A program made the position numbers and the translations under genes. The notes below the pieces were generated by a model, which did not search any database, had not been told where the DNA came from, and worked only from the letters and a program-made list of their open reading frames with translations. From NCBI GenBank assembly GCA_009741485.1, contig CM019214.1, positions 6,141,705 through 6,205,704 of the forward strand: a stretch of 64,000 bases of DNA, in the 5' to 3' direction. Below, piece by piece: positions 28,201-38,180 of this stretch. Source of the DNA: Malurus cyaneus samueli. Its lineage: Eukaryota; Chordata; Aves; Passeriformes; Maluridae. Numbering within the stretch: the stretch's first letter is position 1; every line of letters starts with the position of its first letter.

Positions 28201-31200
28201 TCCCAAAAACAGATTGAAGAACTTGCCATCAATGGAAGTTTCCGACCTTTTGAACCTTCCTCTTGCTCCAGTATCACTTCCAGAGGGCACAGGGGAGGAA
28301 CTGTTTTCACTAACCCTGTTCAGAATTTCATTTTTCTTGCTAACTAGTAAAATGTGTCTAAGGAGAAGAGAAGGTGTGAAATGTGTGAAAAGAATGGTGA
28401 ATGTGTGAAGAAATGGTGAATGTTGGCCTGACGTATTTCCCACGAGTGTAAAATAACATAATGTAGATTGTAGCAAACTATGTGGGAAAGATTCATATCC
28501 TTATAGAGTCTTAGATAAGCTGTTGGTTGCCTTTATTTTCATATTCTGGCTTTAGATTTCGTTTGAATTATGCTGCCTGCTCTATTAGTGGCGACGTAAC
28601 TGAGCAATTTTGATTTTGTGTTCAGCAGGCATTTTACGGTATTATTAAAATGACAGATTTTATTAGGTTTTAATCACGACGGCTGTAAAATGATTAAAGA
28701 GAGCATTGTGAAGTTATTAGTATTTCTTCATATGGCAAGAGACAGGTTTCTTGAGGCATGATTAATGATCAAATTAATGGTGTATACCCTCCTTATAACC
28801 AAGCAAATCACTAAACATGTCTCAGATGCATCTGAGAAAACAATTTGCAAATGCTCGTGGAATGAGATATGTGGCGATAATACAAGCACAAAATGCCCAT
28901 CATCCGACCAAGGACAAAAACAGCTCAGTTCCTTGCCAACACGATGGTGAGAAACAGGCATCTGCTTTTGTCTTGAGGGTTAAACGTTGATCTTGTCTCA
29001 TAAAGTAGTGGATGGGGATGTTCCAGAAATTGGGAACACTGCTGTAGAGCTGAATGAAGGTTCAGAAGAACAGCCAGAAGTAGGTTAACATGGAGCAGAG
29101 AGGGATTAAGATATCAGAGATAATATTAGGCATTCTCTTTCTAGAATCCTTGAACATTATAAGTGTTTCATTTTTTGGTATGATTTGACAGTTCAAAGCA
29201 AGTTTTGAAAATTGTGATTCTCCTCTTTATATTCCATTTTTTTAATCTCCTAATGGTTCAAATTATAGGATGTTATTGTGAAACATAAATGGACGATTAT
29301 ATTATATATAATTATATGTGTATCGGGATGATAATTTATTGCAGTTATATACATAGATGATATAGATAAAATCCTTACAATATATTTTAAAATTTTCATT
29401 ATATATAAATTTTTATAAAATATTTTTATTTTTACTTGCCAAGAAACACTTATCGAGTCACTTCTCTGAGAGCACCACTTGCACTCTTGCAGGGAGTCAG
29501 CAGATATTTCAGACTTGGCAGGTAAGCAAGAACAGAACACACCAGAGCAAATATTACAGGGTAGGGAATGAATTCTACTCAAATGGAGTTGATTGTGTCT
29601 CCGCTTTCTTTTTTTTTTCCTAAAAAATGTATGTGAGCGAATTCAACGAGACACCAAGGCGCTCCATCGGAATAAAACCTCGTGGGGTTTTTTTTGGCCT
29701 ACCAGGGCAAATACACCAGGAACAACATTCTCAGACACATGAACCCTGTTTTAGCATGATTCATTGTGCAAACTTGCTTTAACACAACATTTTTCTTAAT
29801 TTAATCTAGAAAATCTTAACATACGAATTTAATTAATCCTAACTTTTTCTGAAATGCATTTTTCAAACATTTTTTTGGCAAATCGATTGAAGTTTCATGA
29901 CTTTTATGTGGCAGACAAAATAAAATGTTATTTATTGATCCTTATATTTTTTGGATCACAGAGATTGCTGCTAAAAACTGATCCTATTTTTTTTTTCTCT
30001 TCTTGCTTTTTCTTTTGTCTCAGAATTCATCGTGCTGTAAACAAAAGCTGGAAAAGTTCTCTGCTTCTAAAAGAATATGGATCAGCTACTTGCTAACGCA
30101 ACAAGCACAATATACAAATAAAATTCGTTTGCAATTTATTAATTATATGTACTTTGAGTTCAGAAATAATTTTCATGCAAAACAATTATCCTTTTACTTC
30201 TCTTCTTTAAGCATTCGTAATATGCTGTCAAGTTAAATGTGATGTGGAGCAAATTAACCTTTACCCTGAAAAACGAAAGTATTAATTTTCATAACTTTAG
30301 ACTTAAAAATGGTGATTTGAGTAGCAAGATAATAAAAAAATCCTGTTTGAGTACTAGTCATTCTTTGGTGATTAAAATTTCAGTTAAATTCCTACTATCT
30401 CTCATCATTCTACCTTATGTATTTTGTAATTCTGTTTTCCTCGCTATGTTAAATTCTGTGAAATGGCAATGGTTTCCAATTATAGAGGAGGACAATAACA
30501 GACCTGTTCCCCATAATGCTGAAAGAGTCAGCAAAGGTTCAAAGAGTAAAATGCACTTTTTTGACTTGAACTCCTATTTACTCCAACTTCGACATCAACA
30601 AATTTGTTCTGCTCCGGTCGTATCTAGTTCCACTTAATATCTTATTTAATCTCTCACAAATGCAAAATGGAAATACAAAGCAAAGAAAGTATAGCTGTAA
30701 ATTTAACAGTTCTTCTTGTTTTCTCTCTACTTTTTTTTTTCTTTTTTTCTCGTGAATGCTTCTCGTACTATGACATTAAACCACGCAGTACGTTGGCGAG
30801 TAAGGTTCTTTCTGAGTGTATTAAATGCTATTAGCACTTATGAAAGAAGATGCCCTTTTCACTTGATTTGTTGCTGATTTTTCGTGTAAGTGGCAGAAGA
30901 TTTTGGTTCTTACACCACAATTCTTACAAATCTGCTCTTAATAGAGGTTTTAGCTTTTTTCGCCATGTCACTGATGAATTTTTTTCTTTTTGAAACTTCT
31001 TACTGGAGTCTAATATTCTTCCTATCTTCAAAAATCACCTTTGTGGCTGTATGATTTTTGAAAAATTCAAACATAGCCAGAGACCACTTCAAGAATTCCA
31101 TATAGCTTTTCTTTATCGCTTTTTCTTCTTGGTAAGGTTGCACAATTCTTATCTCAAAGCTTCTCTTACACAACCTATCCTTTGAGAAGGTTTTGGCATA

Positions 31201-31414
31201 AAATACCAGTCAGAAGGAAATAAATAATATATATTAAAATAGCAGCGATTCTCAATACATAAAGGCTTGCACTCGTATTTACATGCCTTACTTTCAGTCT
31301 TTCCCTCTGAATGTAAAACTTTATAAAACACAGAATAATCAATCAGCCTATGATTTACCAATTTAACTGATGTACCCTGCTATGTTTCATATAAGGCTAT
31401 TTCCTCACAAAGAC
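19261..31414. repeat. Copy B: noisy direct repeat of 5816-18538
   Basis: This is collinear with copy A over its whole length, but 12,154 rather than 12,723 bases. The differences are mostly single-base deletions plus short random insertions (often CG or GT dinucleotides) and occur every 10-20 bases, with few clean substitutions. Natural paralogues diverge mainly by substitution, so this pattern points to uncorrected long-read sequence of the same locus. Open frames here are fragments of the frames in copy A, truncated or fused by indels, and none should be annotated as a gene. Confidence 0.9.
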
Positions 31415-32083
31415 TATGGGTTTTTGGGGTTTTTTTTTTTGGTTTTTTTTTTTTTTTTTCTATGATGTCTTCCTTATACCTCATTTCACCTCATCCATAG
31501 AAAAAAAATAGATTAGTGTTATACTATTACCTCAAAGTCAGATCAGAGTCTGTCACAGCAGAACAGTGAATTCCTAAATCTAGGGTACCTGACAGAATAC
31601 AAGTCATTTGAAAGCCATAATTTCTGCTTACCTGTGTTTCATGTTGAATGAAATGGAAATAATGATCAATTTATGCCAGTAAATAGCACCAATTGCATTG
31701 AAGGGATATCAGACACGTGAGGGTTATAAGTAATTCCTTTACATTTCACATTTTGTCTTCTACTCTGTGATCACCTTTATTGAAGGGCTTTTGTTTTTAT
31801 TTTTTTTTTCTTTAAGCATTTCCTTGTTCAAAATGCTATTTGGATGTACTTTTTTTTTCACCTATTTGGGTATGGGCGTAGTGATTGGTTTTATGTGCAA
31901 GTCACAAGAGTGTGGTATGGTGGCAATTAAGTTCAGTTTGTTAGGACCTACACTTGAAGTTCAACATTTTTTCCTTCTGAAAGCTTCTCCAGAACTTTTT
32001 ATAAGAAAACTAAACTACTGCAGTGCACCTTACCCTTTCCGAAAATTATATTGAGACAAAGGTTTTTCAATTCTTATTCAGGA
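31415..32083 (-). repeat. Inverted copy of 18541-19235
   Basis: This reads as the reverse complement of the end of copy A. It starts in T/G-rich low complexity matching the A-rich end at 19235 and runs back to the sequence at 18541. A roughly 80-base stretch near 31520-31600 is nearly identical; elsewhere there are frequent indels. It begins exactly where the forward copy B stops. The structure is therefore either a local inversion of ~0.7 kb relative to copy A or a fold-back chimera. Confidence 0.87.
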
Positions 32084-32212
32084 TTATTTTCCAAAAATGT
32101 GGGGTGGGGGGTGGGGTGGGGAGGTAAATATATCTATATACATATGTTTATATATTGTTCAGGATGTGATAAAGTAAAAACACAAAAAAAACCAAAAAAA
32201 ACCAACAAACAA
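32084..32212. other. Linker with G-rich (G-quadruplex-type) tract
   Basis: This lies between the inverted copy and the palindrome. It holds four or more runs of at least four G separated by single T (about 32101-32121), then a TATA-rich stretch and A/C-rich low complexity. It has no counterpart in copy A. On the other side of the palindrome the equivalent stretch is missing. No gene is seen. Confidence 0.8.
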
Positions 32213-32432
32213 ACATATCAACAGAAAAATGCTGGAATATTTTCTGAAATAGGAATTTTCTGCAATATTTTGACTTGTCCAATATATTTTAGAATGTGTA
32301 CAGTTACAACCAAATTTTTATGGACATAAAAATTTGGTTGTAACTGTACACATCTAAATATATTTGGACAAGTCAAAATATTGCAGAAAATTCCTATTTA
32401 GAAAATATTCCAGCATTTTTCCTCTGATATAC
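32213..32432. repeat. Near-perfect palindrome, ~110-bp arms, 2-bp centre
   Basis: The left arm 32213-32322 and right arm 32325-32432 are reverse complements apart from a few small indels or substitutions. The centre is only GA at 32323-32324, flanked by AAATTTTTATG and CATAAAAATTT. Beyond the right arm, 32437-32465 again resembles the reverse complement of the flank at about 32078-32100. Such a short centre is typical of fold-back reads or template-switch inverted duplications. No transposase, target-site duplication or terminal motif supports a mobile element. Confidence 0.92.
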
Positions 32433-34310
32433 TTAAAAACATTGAAAAGCTAATCCTGAATTGTCAATGTTGCCACTGGGTTTTTCTAGAGTAGAAAATT
32501 TTTTAGATATAAAGCTTTTAGGAAGACATTTTCATTACAAAAGCTTGTGGTTCTAGAGGTCATGGTAGAGTGAAGTAGTCCCAGCATCCTCGCTCTTTTT
32601 TCTTCCCAGTGGGGGAAAAAAAGGCTAAAACTGTACACTTTAATACAATGGTCACAGAAATCTTTTATCCAGGCACTGCTGACAGTTTTTTTGGGAGTAT
32701 GGCACCGCTGAACAGGCTCAGCTAACCTAACAGAGCATAGCTCGGGGCGCTTGGTGTTCTCAGCACACACTGAAACAGAGCAAAACAGATTCTCTGAGCT
32801 CAGATTTAACCTTCCTTTCTCTTTCAATCACTTTGATTCATACGAGCCCTTGATCACTGCTGCCCTGTGCCTGGCAGAGTCCATAGGACAAACCCCCACA
32901 GGACAAGACAGACACGGTGGTGAAACACCAACAACTTCACCAGGGAAAAAAAATCTGTCACCTGGTCACCTTCTGACAATTCCTGAGTGTTCCTCTCTCA
33001 CTCAGCATGTCAGCTCCCTCTGTGCTTTTTTATAATCACTCACTGGATTATCCTGGAATCTATCCTCTTTAGCCAAGATTGATCAGTTTTAAAATACAGA
33101 AGTTGTATTATTATTATTAGCACAAATCCCTCAGTTCTCTGTAATCTCATCAAATTAAACAAAAGGCCAGATTTTTCGATAAATAAATGAATTGGGCAAA
33201 AAGAAAAATATACAGTAGAAATTTGCACCTTAAAATCTCACAGTTCCCAGTCATTTTGTATTAATTTAAGTATGTCCAAGATACATGAAATGGGAGGGAT
33301 CAGTAGGGATTTAAATGGGAGTGTATGTGTGTGCTGGGAAAACATTAAACTGGTTTTGGTCTAATCATTATTTCACTTCAAAAAGTTACAAAAATCCCTG
33401 ACAAATAGCAAAGTGGTATATCCTATTTGTACTTAAAGACCATTCCACAAACATGAAAACAGGGTGGGAGTCAGGCTTCGTGTGCTCAATTTCTTACCCT
33501 CTGCCAGGTGGCCTATACCAGTGAGACTGGGGCAGGATGAAGTTTAATTGAAAAGAATTCTTTTTTTTATTTTTTTTTTTTTTTTTTTACAATTTCACGT
33601 GTTTTTGTATTTGCAGGGCAGAGACTCTGAAAGAATTCTTCTTCTCCATTTTGGACAATAGAGGCAATCCATCTTCCACTTCTGAGACGTGGAGGCCAAA
33701 ACTGTTCTCTATCAGTACTTATGTGTTATAGCAACTATTCCTATTTACCTGTCCCACGCCTAGCTGACATCACAAATTTTGGTTGTGCATCCGCCATCCC
33801 CCTGGCATATTCTCCTCCTTCTGCCCTTTTCCTGCTCCTGCAATTTGCGCAGCAATTCTCAGGAACGATGACTGCACCATATTATTCTAAACAAAGGCAA
33901 GCGTTAATCTTTTGTTATATACTACAGATAGTCAGAGACCTCAGACTAAATCACGCTTCTTTTCAACATTTCAACAGGCTTTCAACATGCTTTCCGTGGA
34001 GTAAACTTGGTCACGGACTGTCGTGGTGAAGTCAGTCTTTTTCTCTCCACCACGACTGTGCTTAGCACAAATTATTTTCTTCCACAGCACATGAATCTCT
34101 TTAACTTTGTCTACTAAATTTTTTCCCTGCAGTTTCTTGCTCTTCTGCTGCTTTTTTATACTTTTTTTTGACTTTATATTTTTTTTTTTGTTTTTTTTTA
34201 CAAATTTCAAGCCATTTGTTGTATTGCATGGGAAGATTCTGTATTTGCTCGTTCGAGGGATATGAATCTTACAGCCTATCATGTATCAAATACAAACTAT
34301 CTCTCCTTTT
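32433..34310. other. AT-rich intergenic DNA before the second gap
   Basis: Clean-looking single-copy sequence. The open frames (up to about 113 codons, for example 32486-32827 minus) show no recognisable motif. It contains poly-T tracts near 33561-33588 and 34170-34200. No gene, RNA or known repeat is recognised. Confidence 0.55.
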
Positions 34311-34335
34311 NNNNNNNNNNNNNNNNNNNNNNNNN
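34311..34335. other. Assembly gap, 25 N
   Basis: The second of three gaps of identical size. The left flank ends in a CT/T-rich run and the right flank begins with an A/G-rich run. Base composition changes sharply here from AT-rich to the GC-rich, minisatellite-rich block. Confidence 0.97.
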
Positions 34336-34430
34336 AAAAAGGAAGAAAAAAAAAAAAAGGAAAAAGAAATCCCCTGAAATTTCTGGGAATGAATTTTTTC
34401 TTTCTCCAGTTCCTGTTTTTCTGGCTACCT

Positions 34431-34489
34431 GAATCAGTTTCCTCAAATAAATACCCTGATTTGCATGATTTTTTTTTTTTTTTTTCAAT

Positions 34490-34521
<32 letters not shown>

Positions 34522-34640
34522 CCTCAAATAAATGCTCTGATTTGCATGATTTCTTCTTCAATTCCCGGTTAGAAAACCAGAAGGCTGTCTGAATCAGTTT
34601 CCTCGAATAAATGCCCTGATTTGGATGATTTATTTTAAAA
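34431..34640. repeat. Degenerate tandem repeat with poly-T tracts
   Basis: The phrase CAAATAAATGCCCTGATTTG, with small changes, occurs three times (about 34444, 34524 and 34604). Each copy is followed by GCATGATT or GGATGATT and a T-rich stretch. Two long T tracts (about 34469-34485 and 34492-34521) lie between units. It seems to be a small, decayed minisatellite at the edge of the GC-rich block. Confidence 0.75.
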
Positions 34641-34929
34641 TTTCTGATTTTCTGGCTTTGGGCAATCCAGCAAAGGAGCTCCCCTGGCAACACCAGGGCA
34701 GGGATTCACTGCCTTCCACTTGAGAAATGCCAAAATCCTGCAATTTGGCCCCAAAAAGAGGATTAATGTCAGGTATTGATGCAGCTTTGGGGTGACTGTG
34801 CAGCCTGGCAGGGCAGTGCCACCATCCCAACCTCCCCCTGAAAGTTGGGGGGCGGATGGGGAAGGGTCCCCCCCATTCCTTGGGGGGCTTTGGGAACACC
34901 GAGGGATAAATTCCAGCTAAACTGGGGGA
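34641..34929. other. GC-rich non-repetitive spacer
   Basis: G/C-rich DNA with runs such as GGGGGGCGG near 34848. No gene is recognised. Open frames that extend from here are carried by the adjoining minisatellite. Confidence 0.5.
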
Positions 34930-36116
34930 AAAAAAATCAGAAAATGGGAAATAAATCCAGAATTGGGGCAGCCCCCAGGGCAAACAAATCCTTGGAAATT
35001 GGGAGAAAAAATCCAGAGATGGGGCAGCCCCCAGGGCAAACAAAGCCTTGGAAAATGGGGAAAAAATCCAAACAGGGAACCCTCAAAAATGGGAGAAAAT
35101 CCAGAGATGGGGCAGCCCCCGGGGCAAAAAAACCCTCGGAAAACAAGGAAAAATAGATAAATGAGGCAAACCCTCAGAAAATGGGAGAAGAAGCCAAAGT
35201 AAGGGCAGCCCCCAGGGCTTATGAGAGCCTCGGAAAATGGGGAAAAATCCAGAAATAGGGCAGCTCCCAGGGCAAACAAACCGTTGGAAATTGGGAAAAA
35301 AATCCAGAGATGGAGCAGATCCCAGGGCAAAAAAAAACCCTTGGAAAATGGGGAAAAAACCAGAAATGGGGCAGACCCTAGGGCAAACAAAGCCTTGAAA
35401 AATGGGGGAAAAATCCAAACAGGAAACCCTCAAAAATGGGAGAACATCCAGAGGTGGGGCACAAACGAGACACTCAGAAAATGGGAGAAGCCAAAGAAAG
35501 GGCAGACACTAGGGCAAATGAGAGCCTCAGAAAATGGGGAAAAAATCCAGAAATAGGGCAGCTCCCAGGGCAAACAAATTCTTGGAAATTGGGGAAAAAA
35601 AAAAAATCCAGAGATGGAGCAGCCCCCAGGGCAAATGAGAGCCTCAGAAAATGGGGAAAAATCCAGAGATGGGGCAGCCCCTAGGGCAAACAGACTCTTG
35701 GAAAATGGGAAAAATAGAGAGATGAGGCAAGCCCTCGGAAAATGGGAGAAAAATCCAGAGATGGGGCAGCCCCCAGGGCAAACAAAGACTTGGAAAACAA
35801 GGAAAAATAGATAAATGAGGCAAACCCTCAGAAAATGGGAGAAGAAGCCAAAGTAGGGGCAGCCCCCAGGGCTTATGAGAGCCTCGGAAAATGGGGAAAA
35901 ATCCAGAAATAGGAGCCCCAGGGCAACAACTCTTGAAAAATGGGAAAAAAATAGAGAGATGAGGCAAGCCCTCGGAAAATGGGAGAAAAATCCAGAGATG
36001 GGGCAGCCCCCAGGGTAAAGAAACCCTCGGAAAATGGGAGAAAAATCCAGAGATGGGGCAGCCCCCAGGGTAAAGAAACCCTCGGAAAATGGGGAAAAAT
36101 CCAGAAATGGGGCAAA
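34930..36116. repeat. ~54-bp GC-rich minisatellite, about 22 units
   Basis: Each unit contains GGGGCAGCCCCCAGGGCAAA, then a CCTTGGAAA or CCTCGGAAA core and an ATGGGGAAAAAATCCAGAGA-like segment. Unit variants recur in a higher-order pattern. For instance the AAGCCAAAG...GGGCAGCCCCCAGGGCTTATGAG variant appears near 35190 and 35850, with a related one near 35488. Because the unit length is close to a multiple of three, long open frames on both strands encode repetitive Trp/Phe/Pro-rich or Lys/Gly-rich peptides. I treat these as non-coding. Arrays of this kind are common in GC-rich avian subtelomeric and microchromosomal DNA. Confidence 0.95.
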
Positions 36117-36440
36117 TCTATGGGGAAATTGCGGGGATGGGATGCTGTCGTTGTCTCCCCGGCCCCGTGGCGGGGTCCGCAGCGGGAGCAGCTTCCCCGG
36201 AGCCGCTGAGATCCCTGTCAGCCCCCGATGCTATCGGCCGTCAGCAGCTCCCGGTGCATTTGCAATTTCATCCCTAATGGAGAGGTTTCGCTCATTACCT
36301 GCTCTTTATCGGCCGGGAGGAGCGTGGCTCGCACTAAGGGGCCTCATCTCCGCGGAATTCCAGCGATTTCAAAAACCTGAGCTCTGCCAGGGCAGCCTCA
36401 GCGCCGCTGCTTCCCGGGGAAACTGAGGCACGGGGAGGGC
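36117..36440. promoter_or_regulatory. CpG-rich stretch, possible small CpG island
   Basis: CpG dinucleotides are dense just after the minisatellite (CCCCGGCCCCGTGGCGGGG near 36158, CGGCCGTC, CCGCGG), unlike the CpG-poor surroundings. It also contains a less repetitive segment around 36250-36320 that could be a conserved non-coding element. No start codon context, splice site or protein similarity ties it to a gene, so promoter activity is only a possibility. Confidence 0.4.
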
Positions 36441-36667
36441 GTGGATGCTCCACTTGGTGGCATTTGGTGTGGGGACTCTTTGGGACATTTCCCAGTGGCC
36501 AAAGCCAGCCTTGTCACAGCCCTGGGCTCCTTGGGGACACCGTCACCTTTGAAAATGAGCGTGACCCCCTGATTTTAGGGGTTTTATAGGATCCCTGGGT
36601 GGGTTCTCAGGGTGCCCTCAGAGCTGTGCCACACACCGAGCCCTCTCAGCACACCCAGCCCTGCCAG
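36441..36667. other. GC-rich spacer without recognisable feature
   Basis: Unique GC-rich DNA between the CpG-rich stretch and the AT minisatellite. Nothing recognised. Confidence 0.5.
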
Positions 36668-37285
36668 CCCCCAATATTTAGCCCCATATTAATATATTTA
36701 CCCAATATTAATATATTTAGCCCCAATATAATTTTTAGCACCAATATTAATATATTTAGCCTAATATTAATTTATTTAGCTCCAATATTTATTGCCCAAT
36801 ATAATATATTTGCCCCAAATATTAATATATTTAGCTCCCAATATTAACATGTTTAGCCCCCAATATTAATATATTTAGCCTCAATATTAATTTATTTAGC
36901 TCCAATATTTAGTGCCCAATATTAATATAATTTGCCCCAAATATTAATATATTTTGCCCCCATAATTAATAGTTTAGCCGCAATATTAACATATTTGGCC
37001 CCCAATATTAATATTTTACCCAAATATTTATATTGCCAGCCCAATATTAATATAGTTAGCCTAAATATTAATATATTTAGCCCCAAATATCAATATTTAG
37101 CCCCAAATATTCAATATTTAACCCCAATATTGTTTACCTAAATATTAATATATTACCCCAATACTTATAATATTAATATATTTCAACCCACAATATAATA
37201 TATTTCGCCCCCAATATAAATACCTTTAGAGCGAATATTAATATATTTATCCGCCAATATTAATAAATAGTCCCCAATATTTTAG
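36668..37285. repeat. ~21-bp AATATTAATAT minisatellite, first array
   Basis: About 28 degenerate units of the form CCCCAATATTAATATATTTAG, with variants that lose bases or swap the C-run for TCC, CCTA or CACC. Open frames rich in Asn-Ile-Asn are by-products. The same unit family recurs at 39541-39790, separated by about 2.3 kb of other sequence. Confidence 0.95.
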
Positions 37286-37747
37286 AAAACATTCCAAGCA
37301 GGAGGCCTCAGTTCTCCTCCATCCTGGACAGGAGAGCAGCATCCCCTGAGCTCAGCAGACCATGGCAGCAGCAGCAGCAAAAGCTGCAATTTGCTCTTCC
37401 CTATTTTTATTTTTTTATCAAGATGTTGGGATTTTCCTCCCTCTTCTGCAAATGAGCAGAACACAGCCAGTCCCATCCTTCCCCCGGCTCCAGAAGGGGA
37501 TTTTCCATCTCATTCTCCCAGAATGGGCAGGGCTGAGCATCCCCCAGCCTGCCAGGGGTGATGGGTTTCCCAAATCCCAAAATGCTCTCTCCTGGTGGTG
37601 ATTGCTACACCTTGGGTTTGGGAAAACAAAAATAGGAGGGAAAATCACAGGGACACAGAAGTGAGGGAGGACAGCGGGTCCAGGTCCAACAGGGTCGTGT
37701 CCAAAGCAGGGCACAGGATCTGCAGTTCCCTGGGTTGGAGGCCAGGC
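37286..37747. other. GC-rich spacer without recognisable feature
   Basis: Contains a short CAGCAGCAGCAG run near 37366 and moderately GC-rich unique DNA. Open frames up to 112 codons lack recognisable motifs. Confidence 0.5.
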
Positions 37748-38180
37748 AAATTCCACCCCTCAGGTCTCTGAAATTCCAACCCCTCAGCTCCCCAAAATTC
37801 CACCTTCAGCTCCCCAAAATTTCATCCTTTCACTCCCTGGAATTCCAATCCCTCAGCTCTTTGAAATGCCAACCCTTCAGCTCCCCAAAATTTAACCCCT
37901 CAGCTCCCCCAAATTCCACCCCTCAGCTCCCTTAAATGCCACTCCTCAGCTCCCTGGAATGCCATCCCTCAGCTCCCCAAAATTCCATCCTTCAGTTCCC
38001 CAAAATTCCATTCCTCAACTCTCCAAAATTCCACCTCTCAGCTCCCTAAAATTCCACCCTCAGATCCCCAAAATTCCATCCCCTAACTACCAAAATTCCA
38101 TCTCCTAGCTCCCAAAATTCCATCCCTTATCTCCCTGAAATTCCACCCCTCAGCTCCCCAAAATTCCTTCCCCCAGCTCA
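37748..38180. repeat. ~24-bp CAGCTCCCCAAAATTCCA minisatellite
   Basis: Roughly 17-18 units of CTCAGCTCCCCAAAATTCCA plus CCCC or TCCC, with variation in the CCCCAAAA and TCCACCCC parts. It is a third, unrelated tandem repeat within 4 kb. No coding role. Confidence 0.95.

Noticed and set aside
31415..31460. Telomere-like GGGTTTTTGGGGTTTT tract
   Set aside because: It is not the vertebrate TTAGGG repeat. It aligns loosely with the A-rich end of copy A in reverse and looks like noisy homopolymer sequence.
32213..32432. Palindrome as a MITE or inverted-repeat transposon
   Set aside because: The arms meet with only two central bases, with no flanking target-site duplication or known terminal motif. 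A fold-back origin is simpler.
34917..35390. 157-codon minus-strand frame with repeating Trp-Ile-Phe / Pro-Trp-Gly-Leu-Pro peptide
   Set aside because: It is translated from the 54-bp minisatellite. Similar frames open on both strands and in several phases because the unit length is near a multiple of three. There is no start context, splice signal or domain.
34930..38180. CRISPR-like repeat arrays
   Set aside because: Units are directly adjacent and degenerate with no unique spacers, and the genome is vertebrate. These are minisatellites.
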